Shown: piece after piece, positions 7,088 to 15,152 of the stretch
How the letters are laid out: every line of letters begins with the position of its first letter
How positions within the stretch are numbered: position 1 is the stretch's first letter
NCBI GenBank assembly: GCA_036491035.1
Contig: DASXCU010000012.1
Location: 1-32,293, forward strand
DNA from: Galbitalea sp036491035
Lineage (GTDB): Bacteria > Actinomycetota > Actinomycetes > Actinomycetales > Microbacteriaceae
DNA length: 32,293 nt
Direction of reading: 5' to 3'
Notes under the pieces: model-generated
What the model saw: the letters and a program-made list of their open reading frames with translations, nothing else
Database searches by the model: none
What the model was told of the DNA's origin: nothing
Program-made: the position numbers and the translations under genes

Positions 7088-8302
7088 GTGCCACACAGCG
7101 CCGCGCCCGCGACCGAGTCCCGCTATCCGTCGACGGACTTGATCGAGTGTCCTTTCCCGCACTTTGACCGAGCACGCGAGGAGCGGCCAGTTGAGTTCGA
7201 CGAGGGCAGCCAGATCTACGTGGTGTACCGCCATGAGGACATCACCTTCGTGCTCGGCCACCCCGAGATCTTCCCGCACCAACCGGTCCACGACAACGGC
7301 ATCATGTTCGGGGGCGTTCCTCTCATCTCGTCCGTAGGGCCACCTGAGCACACCGCGATGCGGCGTCTGGCCTTCGAACCACTCAAGCCCGGCCGCCTGA
7401 AGTCGTACGAGCCGGTGATCGCCGAGATCTCCGATTCGCTGATCGATGCATTTCATGAACGCGGCTCGGTCGACTTCGTCGAGCAGTTTGCGATTCCGTT
7501 GCCTGCGCGGGTCGTCTGTCGCCTGATGGCCTTTCCTGAGGAAGGCCCGGACTTTGAGTTCATCGTCGAGAGCCTGTCGATGAAGTCGGCGGACAGACCA
7601 GGTACGAGCGATGTTGGGATCGGCTTTGATCGCGGAGCAAAGCGAACGGGCATTCATGATTACATTCGCGACGCGCTCGAGGAGCGGCATGCGAATCCCG
7701 GCAACGACATCCTGACTGAGATCCTCCAAACTCAGATCACGCGTGACGGCTCGCTCAATCTGCCATTGCTGATGACAATTTGCACCGAGCTGGCCGCTGG
7801 TGGTGTCATCACCACCGCCCAGATGATGGTCAACGCGCTGATGCTCCTGCTTGCGCACCCGGACCAGATGGCTAGGGTGCGCGCCGATCACAAGTTGATC
7901 CCCTGGGTCCTGGAGGAGTCACTTCGGCTGGAGTCACCAGTCCAGTCGGAGCCCCGGATTTCGGTCGCTGACGCGACGGTCGGTGGCGTCCATGTGCCTG
8001 CCGGATCGACTGTCCTGCTCGTGCTCGGATCGGGCAATCGTGATCCTGAGCGCTTCACAGAAGCGGACCGCTTCGATATCGATCGGCCGAGAGATCAGAT
8101 CAAGGCTCACCTCGGCTTCGGCTATGGCATGCACTTCTGCCTCGGTGCGCCGCTCGCGCGACTGGAGGGCACGATCGGTTTCCGACGCCTGTTCGACCGA
8201 CTTGCCGAGATCCGGCTCGCGGAAGGCAACGACTTCGCGCACATCGCGAGCACGCACTTCCGAGCGCTCCGGTCCCTCCGGATCGATTTCGACAGACCGT
8301 AG
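7088..8302 (+). CDS. Cytochrome P450
   Basis: 404 residues, normal for a soluble bacterial class I P450. The heme loop FGYGMHFCLG places the ligand at C351, and E277-S-L-R280 is the K-helix ExxR. The I-helix reads AAGGVITTAQ: the acid of the usual AGx(D/E)TT is I241, while T242/T243 are kept. Loss of the acid should alter proton delivery to bound oxygen. GTG start at 7088 is supported by GGGAGG 6 nt upstream. It heads a set with a 3-hydroxyisobutyrate-dehydrogenase-like gene and a MaoC gene. No ferredoxin is adjacent; the [3Fe-4S] ferredoxin at 18194 or the Rieske protein at 1634 could serve it. Substrate unknown. Confidence 0.95.
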   Translation: MPHSAAPATESRYPSTDLIECPFPHFDRAREERPVEFDEGSQIYVVYRHEDITFVLGHPEIFPHQPVHDNGIMFGGVPLISSVGPPEHTAMRRLAFEPLKPGRLKSYEPVIAEISDSLIDAFHERGSVDFVEQFAIPLPARVVCRLMAFPEEGPDFEFIVESLSMKSADRPGTSDVGIGFDRGAKRTGIHDYIRDALEERHANPGNDILTEILQTQITRDGSLNLPLLMTICTELAAGGVITTAQMMVNALMLLLAHPDQMARVRADHKLIPWVLEESLRLESPVQSEPRISVADATVGGVHVPAGSTVLLVLGSGNRDPERFTEADRFDIDRPRDQIKAHLGFGYGMHFCLGAPLARLEGTIGFRRLFDRLAEIRLAEGNDFAHIASTHFRALRSLRIDFDRP

Positions 8303-8337
8303 CTGTGTCACTTGACGCAACTCCGGCCGATCGAGCC

Positions 8338-9222
8338 ATGGACGTCGGCTTTGTCGGACTCGGCTCGATGGGAGCGGCGATCGCGAAACGACTTGTCGGC
8401 CGAGTCACGCTGCACGTTTTCGATCTTCGCCCCGAGGCGGTCGAGCCGCTCGTTGATCTGGGCGCCAACGCCGCGACGCTCGGCGATCTTGGTCGAACCT
8501 GCACGGTCGTCTTCACGTGCCTGCCACGATCGGAAGACGTCAAGGAGGTCCTCTTCGGCGAAGGGGGGCTGACCGCGACGCTGCGACCCGGATCGTTCGT
8601 CGTCGACATGACGACCGGCTCACCGAGCGCGGATCATGAGATCGCCGCGAAACTAGAGCCGCTCGCGGTTCACTTCGTCGACGCACCGGTCGCCGGGGGG
8701 GTGCGCGGCGCAGCAGGTGGGACCCTGTGCATCACGGTTGGCGGCACCACCGGAGAGTTTGCGCAAGTCGAAGGGCTTTTGCGGGTCATCAGCGACCGGG
8801 TCATGCACGTCGGCGGGCTCGGTTGTGGACATGTGATGAAGCTCGTCAATAACTTCCTGGTCAACGCCAATCGCCTCGCCGCCTGCGAGGGCATTGCGAT
8901 CGCGGTTGAGCGCGGCATCTCTCTGCAGACATGCCTCAGCGCGCTGGCCATGGGAACCGGCCACAGCCAGGTGACCGAGGGGGTGTTCCGGCGCTTCGCC
9001 GAGCACGGGGTCGTCAGCGCCACCGGATTCACCCTCGGACTTGCGGCGAAGGACACGGAGCTGGCGCGGGAGCTGTTTGTCGGCTCGTCCGTGCCTTCCG
9101 AGGTCGTCGAGCAAACGGCCGAGATCATCGCAACGGCCGCACGCGATCTCGGTGGGGAGCGTGATGCCACCGCGGCAATCCTGACTCGCTACGGCAGCTT
9201 TGGCCTGCCGTCGGAGGGCTAG
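8338..9222 (+). CDS. 3-hydroxyisobutyrate dehydrogenase-family NAD(P) oxidoreductase
   Basis: 294 residues. N-terminal Rossmann motif GFVGLGSMG, substrate-loop DAPVAGGVRGAAGGTL (usual form DAPVSGG) and catalytic lysine K168 (GHVMKLVNN) are visible. The family oxidises beta-hydroxy acids (3-hydroxyisobutyrate, tartronate semialdehyde, gamma-hydroxybutyrate) with NAD(P). I chose the ATG at 8338 because the Rossmann strand begins immediately, as in relatives; a GTG at 8305, 2 nt after the P450 stop, would add 11 unconserved residues. It follows a P450 as does the truncated homologue at 19656, suggesting an inherited P450-dehydrogenase pair in which the P450 makes the hydroxyl oxidised here. The last point is inference. 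Confidence 0.88.
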   Translation: MDVGFVGLGSMGAAIAKRLVGRVTLHVFDLRPEAVEPLVDLGANAATLGDLGRTCTVVFTCLPRSEDVKEVLFGEGGLTATLRPGSFVVDMTTGSPSADHEIAAKLEPLAVHFVDAPVAGGVRGAAGGTLCITVGGTTGEFAQVEGLLRVISDRVMHVGGLGCGHVMKLVNNFLVNANRLAACEGIAIAVERGISLQTCLSALAMGTGHSQVTEGVFRRFAEHGVVSATGFTLGLAAKDTELARELFVGSSVPSEVVEQTAEIIATAARDLGGERDATAAILTRYGSFGLPSEG

Positions 9223-9234
9223 TCCCAGGCGACT

Positions 9235-9675
9235 ATGGGCCTTTATTTCGAGCAGTTCGAGGTGGGCCAGCAGTTCAAGACGGACCGCCGGCGTGTGACT
9301 CGCGAGATGATCCTTGCCTTCGCCGATCTCACTGGAGACCACAACCCCCTCCACACCGACGTGGAATTGATGCGTTCTGCGCCGGCAGGTGACGTGCTCG
9401 CCCATGGACTACTGATCCAGTCTCTCTCAGTGGGTCTCATCGCCGACCTCGGGATCATGACCGGCACAACAATCGCTTTGCTCGAAGCCTCCTGTCGATT
9501 CCTCAACCCGGTGATTCCCGGCGACGAGGTCCACGCAGTGGTGACGATCGCGTCCAAGCGCGAAACGAGCAAACCCGATCGCGGTGTTGTGATCCGCAAG
9601 GTCGAGGTGCTGAACCAACGGGACGAGGTCGCCGTCGACTCGACACTCGTCTCGTTGATGCGTCGGCGGCCTTGA
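9235..9675 (+). CDS. MaoC-family (R)-specific enoyl-CoA hydratase/dehydratase
   Basis: 146 residues, a single hot-dog domain. The hydratase-2 motif FADLTGDHNPLHTD is complete, with catalytic D35 and H40. Such enzymes hydrate trans-2-enoyl-CoA or dehydrate 3-hydroxyacyl-CoA. It starts 12 bp after the dehydrogenase stop and is the last gene before operator O4. Together with the CoA ligase and the thiolase/DUF35 pair downstream it supports a CoA-ester beta-oxidation-like sequence. Confidence 0.9.
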   Translation: MGLYFEQFEVGQQFKTDRRRVTREMILAFADLTGDHNPLHTDVELMRSAPAGDVLAHGLLIQSLSVGLIADLGIMTGTTIALLEASCRFLNPVIPGDEVHAVVTIASKRETSKPDRGVVIRKVEVLNQRDEVAVDSTLVSLMRRRP

Positions 9676-9699
9676 TTCGCGGTGGAGGCCTACGGTAGT

Positions 9700-9717
9700 C
9701 TACCGGTTGGTCGGTAG
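9700..9717. promoter_or_regulatory. Operator O4 (N6 class) upstream of CoA-ligase operon
   Basis: CTACCG (9700-9705), six bases, CGGTAG (9712-9717): an inverted repeat with the same half-sites and spacing as O2 and O5. It lies 18 bp before the ATG of the CoA ligase. A -10 box is not clear here (GGCTAT just downstream is weak). Confidence 0.6.
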
Positions 9718-9734
9718 GGCTATCGGGACAGAGC

Positions 9735-11066
9735 ATGATCACACGAACAGAACCGCGAGAGTGTTGGGAAGAGGACATCGAGACTGCGTCTCGAGATGAC
9801 CTCGGGACGGTCCAGCTCGACCGTCTCACGTCACAACTCGAGCGCTTGTACGAGCGTTCGCCCTTCTACAACGCGCGCCTGAGAGAGGCCGGCTTCGAGC
9901 CCGGCGCCCTGGAGACGCTCGACGATGTCGCCTCGCTTCCGACGGTAACGAAGGCCGAGCTTCGCGACGAGCAGAAGCTGCACCCGCCGTTTGGCCGGTT
10001 CGTGGTCGCGGACGAGGGGTCGCTGCGAGAGGTCCATCCGTCCAGCGGTACGACGGGATCTCCCGTCAACACGATCTGGTCCGCCGCCGACGTAGACGCG
10101 ATCGCGAACATGACGGCGCGGACGATGTGGCAGTTCGGGGTCCGGCCGGGAGACATCGTCCAGAACGCCTTTGCATACGGGCTTTGGGTCGCGGGAATGA
10201 GCTCCCACTACGCGTGTTCCAAGCTGGGTGTGCTTGTCATCCCCACAGGAACGGGTGTGCCTACGGCAAAGCAGATCGACTACCTCCGGCGTGCGCATTC
10301 AACTGTGCTTCTCTCGACCCCGAGCTACGCCATCCACATTGCGGAAGAGCTCAAGTCGAGCGGGATCGGTCCTGGCGAGACCGCGCTCCGACTCGGCTGC
10401 TTTGGCGGCGAGGCCGGCACGGAGAACGCAGCAACGCGCCAGACGATCGAGTCTGGCCTGGGGATCGATGCTTTCGATTACTACGGCCTAGCCGAGATTG
10501 GGCCGACATTTGCCAGCGAGTGTTCGGCAAAGGCAGGACTCCACTTTGCGGAAGACCACATCCTCGTCGAGTGCGTCGATCCTGACAGTGGGAAGCCCGT
10601 CGCCGATGGTGACCTGGGCGTACTTGTCTTCACCCATCTCACCCGCGAGGCGACGCCGATGCTCCGCTACTGGTCTAACGACTACGCGCGGCTGACGCGC
10701 GAGCGGTGCGCCTGCGGACGCACCCACGTCCGGGCCCTCGATGGTGTGATCGGTCGCCACGACGATCTCGTCATCTTCAAGGGCGCCAAGTTCTATCCCA
10801 GTCAGGTCGAGAAGGTGGTGCGAACCTTCTCGGAACTGTCGCCAGAGTTCCACATCGAGCTCAAACGCACCTCAGGGGCGAGCCTCGTCCGTGGCTGTAC
10901 GGTTGTCGCTGAGTGGGCCGGAGCCGAAGTGTCCGGCTTCGACGGCCGGCTAACACATGCGCTCCGAGATGAACTGGGCGTCACGCCATCCGTGCGTCTC
11001 GAACCCGCCGGCACACTGGAACGCACTTCCTTCAAGGCCATTCGGATCGTTGACCGGCCGACATGA
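9735..11066 (+). CDS. Phenylacetate-CoA ligase-family (PaaK-like) acyl/aryl-CoA ligase
   Basis: 443 residues, the length of PaaK-type AMP-forming ligases. Seen are the P-loop SSGTTGSP (103-110), the YYGLAEIGP block (249-257), the zinc-like CACG (325-328), GRHDD at the domain hinge (340-344) and the C-terminal lysine in SFKAIRI (K434). The enzyme should activate a carboxylic acid to its CoA thioester with ATP. PaaK relatives also act on benzoate, hydroxybenzoates and other ring acids, so specificity is open. First gene of a four-gene plus-strand set, directly behind operator O4. It is the most likely entry step of the pathway. Confidence 0.92.
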   Translation: MITRTEPRECWEEDIETASRDDLGTVQLDRLTSQLERLYERSPFYNARLREAGFEPGALETLDDVASLPTVTKAELRDEQKLHPPFGRFVVADEGSLREVHPSSGTTGSPVNTIWSAADVDAIANMTARTMWQFGVRPGDIVQNAFAYGLWVAGMSSHYACSKLGVLVIPTGTGVPTAKQIDYLRRAHSTVLLSTPSYAIHIAEELKSSGIGPGETALRLGCFGGEAGTENAATRQTIESGLGIDAFDYYGLAEIGPTFASECSAKAGLHFAEDHILVECVDPDSGKPVADGDLGVLVFTHLTREATPMLRYWSNDYARLTRERCACGRTHVRALDGVIGRHDDLVIFKGAKFYPSQVEKVVRTFSELSPEFHIELKRTSGASLVRGCTVVAEWAGAEVSGFDGRLTHALRDELGVTPSVRLEPAGTLERTSFKAIRIVDRPT

Positions 11067-11087
11067 CGCCAACCCCTCCAGCGACGA

Positions 11088-12590
11088 ATGGACTCCCGCG
11101 TGACTGAATCGATGATCCCGCCGGTACGCCAGCAGTTGAGGTCCGCCGATGAATACCGTGCGAGCCTGCGCGATGGGCGCCGCGTCTTCTACCGCGGAGA
11201 ACAGGTCGACGACGTGACTGCGCATCCCGTGCTCCGTCACGCCGTCAATCACGCGTCGCTCGACTTTCTCATGGCAGAGGACGAGGAGCACCGTGATCTC
11301 GCGGTGGCCTCCGATGGCACGAGCCGGTACTTCTCCGTTCCGCGCACGTCCGAGGATCTCCTTGCCCGGAGCGCGCTGATCGAGGCGGCAACGCGAGCGG
11401 GCAAGACACTTGTCGTCCTCATCAAGGAGATCGGCTCAGATGCGCTGTTCGCTCTCCTCGCGCTCAAGGACAGACTCGGCGAGCCGTACGCGAGTCGCAT
11501 CCAGACGTTCTACGAACATTGTCGCGACGGCGACTTGGCGGTCTGTGTCGCGCAGACTGACTTCAAGGGGGACCGCGCGAAGGGGCCGAGTGAGCAAGCC
11601 AATCCCGACGCATATCTGCGGATCGTCGATCAGCGGCCCGACGGGATCGTGGTGCGTGGCGCGAAGGTCCACACATCGGTGTCGATCAACGCCAACGAAT
11701 TGATCGTGCTCCCGACGCGCGCGATGGGCAGCGAGGACCGCGACTACGCCGTCGCGTTCGCGATCCCGCTCGATACTCCGGGCCTGACGCTGGTCGCGAG
11801 TCCGTATCTCGCCACCACCGCGAAGAGTGAGTTCGAGCACCCACTTTCGGCGTCGCGGAAGATGGTGGAGACGTCGACGCTGTTCGATGACGTGTTCGTG
11901 CCGAATGAGCGCGTGTTCATGGCGGGCGAGCACGAGTACGCGGGCGACCTCGCGCGGGGATTCGTCGAGTTCCACCGATTCACCGCGATCTCATACAAGT
12001 TGCCGCTGGTGGACGCGCTCGTCGGTAGCGCACTGTTGGCCGCCCGCGTGAATGGCCTCGAGCGGACCGGACACGTCCGCGACAAGCTCTCGTGGATGAT
12101 CTCGTACGCGGAGACGCTGCGCGCGCTCACCCACCACGCCGCCAGCAGATGCAAGGTCATCAACGGCATCGCGATCCCCGATACCGTGCTCGTCAACATT
12201 GCGAAACTGCAATTCGCGCAAGGACTGCACACCGCGTTCCAACACGTCCAGGACATCGCCGGCGGACTGCTCGTGACGTACCCGTCGTCCGAAGACCTCG
12301 ACCATCCCGAGTATGGCCCGGCCCTCCGGCGCTACCTCGAGGCCTCCGGGGGCGTCGACGGTGAGTCGCGGTTGCGAGTCATGAATCTGATCAGCGACCT
12401 GACGGCTGGTGACTACGGTGGCTACCAGGCGGTCTTGGCCGTCCACGCAGAGGGCTCGATCGAGGCTGAAAAACTCGCGATTCTGGGGCAGTACGATCGC
12501 GAGGCGGCGATCGGGTACGCGCGCTGGCTAGCGGGTCTCAACCAAGCAGCATTGCCGCCGCTCGACCGCGCTCGCCTTCCGGATGCGTGA
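11088..12590 (+). CDS. HpaB/4-hydroxybutyryl-CoA dehydratase-family flavoenzyme
   Basis: 500 residues with the acyl-CoA-dehydrogenase-like fold of 4-hydroxyphenylacetate 3-monooxygenase oxygenase (HpaB) and 4-hydroxybutyryl-CoA dehydratase. Conserved blocks include SADEYRASLRDGRRVFYRGE, the NAYL-like NPDAYLRIV, GIVVRGAKVHTS and LFDDVFVPNERVFM. Of the four dehydratase [4Fe-4S] ligands, only the histidine is retained (H296); the Cys seven residues later is Y303, and the CxxxC region around residues 110-114 has no Cys. It is therefore expected to be a FADH2-dependent hydroxylase of the HpaB type rather than the Fe-S dehydratase. Position between a CoA ligase and a thiolase suggests it hydroxylates the acid or its CoA ester. 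A flavin reductase (HpaC-like) is not in the window. Confidence 0.88.
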   Translation: MDSRVTESMIPPVRQQLRSADEYRASLRDGRRVFYRGEQVDDVTAHPVLRHAVNHASLDFLMAEDEEHRDLAVASDGTSRYFSVPRTSEDLLARSALIEAATRAGKTLVVLIKEIGSDALFALLALKDRLGEPYASRIQTFYEHCRDGDLAVCVAQTDFKGDRAKGPSEQANPDAYLRIVDQRPDGIVVRGAKVHTSVSINANELIVLPTRAMGSEDRDYAVAFAIPLDTPGLTLVASPYLATTAKSEFEHPLSASRKMVETSTLFDDVFVPNERVFMAGEHEYAGDLARGFVEFHRFTAISYKLPLVDALVGSALLAARVNGLERTGHVRDKLSWMISYAETLRALTHHAASRCKVINGIAIPDTVLVNIAKLQFAQGLHTAFQHVQDIAGGLLVTYPSSEDLDHPEYGPALRRYLEASGGVDGESRLRVMNLISDLTAGDYGGYQAVLAVHAEGSIEAEKLAILGQYDREAAIGYARWLAGLNQAALPPLDRARLPDA

Positions 12591-12644
12591 CCCTCGAAGC
12601 ACGGCTCAGGCCCTTGCGGGCCCACGCTTGCGCCAACGCCCGCG

Positions 12645-13784
12645 GTGAGCCGCAGCGCTCGCATCGTCGGCTACCACGAAGGTCCGAGCGATAACGCCGG
12701 CAGGAGTTGCCGCGAGATCGCTGCGATCGCTGCCCAGCGCGCCCTCGATAGCGCTGGGCTCTCGCTGGAAGATGTCGATGGGTTGCTCGCCGCGTACGCC
12801 TGGGAGGAGCCATCGATCATGTTCGCGTCGGAGGTCGCCGACTACCTCGGCATGATGCCGGCGTACGTGGAGACCGTGTGCTTCGGCGGCGCCAGCCCGG
12901 CGATGATGGTCGCACGCGCGGCCCGGGCGATCGAGCAGCACTTGTGCGACGTCGTGGTCGTGACAACCGCCAGCAACCGGGCGTCTAAGGTCGGCCGGGC
13001 AGGCGCTATCGCAGCGTTGCGCGACGTCCTCAGTCCCGAGTTCGAAGTGCCGTATGGAGCATTCATCCCGCCGATCTATGCCTTGACAGCAACGCGTTAC
13101 ATGCACGAATGCGCGGTCACGCCGGAGCAACTGGCGGCGGTGGCGGTGACGCAACGCGAGCATGCACGGTTCCATCCCGCCGCGGCCCGGCGCGAACCAA
13201 TCTCCGTCGCCGATGTTCTTGACTCCCCCGTCATCGCGTCGCCCCTTCATCTCCTCGACTGCTGCCTCGTCACGGACTTCGGGGCAGCCGTTGTCTTGAC
13301 CAGCGTCGACCGGGCCGCGTCAGCGAGTGCGCCGACCGCGCGCGTGCTCGGCGTCGGAGAGTGCCATGACCGTCTGACGACTTCCGAGGTCGAGGATCTC
13401 ACGCGCCGAGGAGGGGCCTCAAGCGCCGGCACGGCGCTCCGAGAGGCTGAGATATCGATCGAGGACGTCGACTTCGTGGAGCTCTACGACTCCTTCACGG
13501 TCACCGTCTTGCTCACGCTCGAGAACATCGGCTTCTGCGACCGAGGCGACGCGGGTGTCCGCGCGGCGGAAGGCGCGTTCAGGTTCGACGGCGACCTGCC
13601 GCTGAACACCAACGGAGGAATGCTTTCCTACAGGACCGGTGGGCTGTCCCACGTGATCGAGGCGGCTGCCCAACTGGGCGGGACCGCGCGCGGCGTGCAG
13701 CTCGACCGGCCCGAGATTGCGTTGGTCCACGGCATCGGTGGCGCTCTGTCGGCCCACTGCACGCTCGTGCTGGGGGCACCGTGA
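12645..13784 (+). CDS. Thiolase-like/lipid-transfer-type protein (possible retro-aldolase)
   Basis: 379 residues of the SCP2-thiolase/Ltp2 group. The nucleophile region is VCFGGASP (C79). The usual HDxF motif is VELYDSFTV, with Tyr281 where thiolases carry His. NTNGGMLSYRTGG (321-333) and VHGIGGALSAH (361-371) complete the family blocks. Replacement by Tyr and coupling to a DUF35 gene are features of the steroid-catabolic aldolases Ltp2/SAL2, which need a DUF35 partner for C-C cleavage, so retro-aldol cleavage is as likely as thiolysis; C79 could still support thiolysis. GTG start at 12645 is assumed; no clear Shine-Dalgarno. A small hairpin (GGCCC-TTGC-GGGCC, 12609-12622) precedes it. Confidence 0.88.
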   Translation: MSRSARIVGYHEGPSDNAGRSCREIAAIAAQRALDSAGLSLEDVDGLLAAYAWEEPSIMFASEVADYLGMMPAYVETVCFGGASPAMMVARAARAIEQHLCDVVVVTTASNRASKVGRAGAIAALRDVLSPEFEVPYGAFIPPIYALTATRYMHECAVTPEQLAAVAVTQREHARFHPAAARREPISVADVLDSPVIASPLHLLDCCLVTDFGAAVVLTSVDRAASASAPTARVLGVGECHDRLTTSEVEDLTRRGGASSAGTALREAEISIEDVDFVELYDSFTVTVLLTLENIGFCDRGDAGVRAAEGAFRFDGDLPLNTNGGMLSYRTGGLSHVIEAAAQLGGTARGVQLDRPEIALVHGIGGALSAHCTLVLGAP

Positions 13785-14227
13785 TCCCAGAACTGCTCGA
13801 AGCGTGGGCCCCCGGTGAGGTGAGTCAGCCATACTGGGACGCTGCAGCACGTGGGGTCCTGGCAGTTCAGCGATGCGCTGCATGCGGACGGTTCCAGCAT
13901 CCGCCGCGGCCTTTCTGCATCACGTGTGGGGGAGAGACGAGCTTCGCCGCGGTGAACGGTGATGCCACCGTCTACTCATACACGGTCGTGCGGCGGGCGT
14001 TGATCCCAGAACTGCGGGCCCTCGTTCCCTATGTGCTGGCCCTGGTCGAGCTTGACGAAGGTGTACGGGTCATGACGGTGATCCGAGGTGCTGATCCGGA
14101 TGAGGTCGCGATTGGGATGGCTGTTCGCGTCTCCTTCGAGCGTGTCGGTCAGACGACCCTTCCAATATTTCGACCGCGGACCTCGCGGCCGGGCGCGCCT
14201 GAGGCGCGGGCCGGCGCCGAGGCGTAG
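13781..14227 (+). CDS. DUF35/OB-fold zinc-ribbon partner protein
   Basis: 148 residues: an N-terminal helix, a four-cysteine zinc ribbon (C32-x2-C35 and C46-x2-C49) and an OB-fold that reads GDATVYSYTVVRRALIPE. Such proteins form complexes with thiolase-like aldolases and bind acyl-CoA. The GTG start overlaps the thiolase stop by 4 bp (GTGA), the strongest coupling in this set. The C-terminal tail is Ala/Arg-rich and probably disordered. It ends 11 bp from the convergent amidohydrolase gene. Confidence 0.92.
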   Translation: MIPELLEAWAPGEVSQPYWDAAARGVLAVQRCAACGRFQHPPRPFCITCGGETSFAAVNGDATVYSYTVVRRALIPELRALVPYVLALVELDEGVRVMTVIRGADPDEVAIGMAVRVSFERVGQTTLPIFRPRTSRPGAPEARAGAEA

Positions 14228-14237
14228 GCGAATTGGG

Positions 14238-15104
14238 TCACTGCAAACGAAGGAGTCGTGCCGCGTTGTCATGCAACACCGCACGCAGACAATCCTCGGG
14301 GAGGCCGAGGGCCTTGTGCTTCTCAACCAGATCGTCGAAGCGGAACAGCGGATACCCAGTCGCGAAGATGATCTGTCGACTGAGCGCCGGGTGCCGCATC
14401 GCGTCGACAAATGGACCAGTCCCTGGCATGAACGAGTAGAAGTCGGGCGAGACAAACACGTTCTCGCGTTTGTAGGCGACAGCGATGACCTCTGCTGCGT
14501 ACGGCCAACAGCCGTGTCCGCAGATAATCGGCAGAGTCGGAAACATTTCCGCGATTCGGTCCACGCGCGTCGGATCCGCGTAACTCAAGTCGTTCCCGGC
14601 AAAGGGGGAGGCCACGATGATCACCGGCACGTCGAGATCCCGGCAGGCCTCGTAAATGGGGATCATCTTGATGTCGTCCATGTAGATGCCCGCTCTGTGT
14701 GCGCCGCTCTTCCGAAGCGACAATCCTGGCTCTAGGTAGATCCCGGCCAGACCCAGCTCCTCGATGCACCTGACCGTTTCCGCGACGGGGTCGTGAGCAA
14801 TGCCGATCGGGTCGATCGCAGCAAACCCCAGTACCTCAGGAGCCCGCTCCTGAAGCTCGACCAGGAAGTCATTGGGGACGATCTGAGGCGGGAGGCAATT
14901 CCCGATCACGATTGCCTTCACAACATTGGCCGCGCGCATCTCCTCGCGCCAGCGTTCAAGCGATTGCTCCTTGTACGAATCCGGGACCCGCGAATCGATG
15001 CGACTGCACATCCACTCCACGCGCCTTGGGTCAAGGGGAAAGGAGTCGCTGAACTCCGGGACCGGGGGGCGTGTGCGGAAGTCAATTACGGGATAGTCAG
15101 TCAT
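14238..15104 (-). CDS. Amidohydrolase_2-family protein, degenerate metal site
   Basis: 288 residues, the compact Amidohydro_2 form. Fold markers are clear: GLAGIYLEPG, DIKMIPIYEACRDLDVPVII, ICGHGCWPYAAE and the C-terminal HDNAARLLRL. The metal motif at the N-terminus is D8-F-R10-T-R12 instead of D/HxHxH, the position after the PVII strand lacks His (VASPFAG), and the usual FGTDYP Asp is G250 (FATGYPL). H197 remains. It is thus unlikely to hold the ordinary metal centre. Second gene of the operon that starts with the DapA-family gene, 49 bp downstream. Function unknown; a pseudo-enzyme subunit or a metal-independent lyase are possibilities. Confidence 0.85.
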   Translation of the reverse strand: MTDYPVIDFRTRPPVPEFSDSFPLDPRRVEWMCSRIDSRVPDSYKEQSLERWREEMRAANVVKAIVIGNCLPPQIVPNDFLVELQERAPEVLGFAAIDPIGIAHDPVAETVRCIEELGLAGIYLEPGLSLRKSGAHRAGIYMDDIKMIPIYEACRDLDVPVIIVASPFAGNDLSYADPTRVDRIAEMFPTLPIICGHGCWPYAAEVIAVAYKRENVFVSPDFYSFMPGTGPFVDAMRHPALSRQIIFATGYPLFRFDDLVEKHKALGLPEDCLRAVLHDNAARLLRLQ

Positions 15105-15125
15105 CTAGTCATCCGATTAGCGTTC

Positions 15126-15152
15126 CAGGGCACGGGCGAGCGGTGTGCCCTG
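15126..15152 (-). terminator. Intergenic hairpin after the DapA-family gene
   Basis: CAGGGCAC (15126-15133) and GTGCCCTG (15145-15152) form a perfect 8-bp stem with an 11-nt loop, beginning at the base after the stop codon of the DapA-family gene on the minus strand and lying before the amidohydrolase start. No T-run follows, so it may attenuate transcription or protect mRNA ends rather than terminate fully. Confidence 0.4.
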
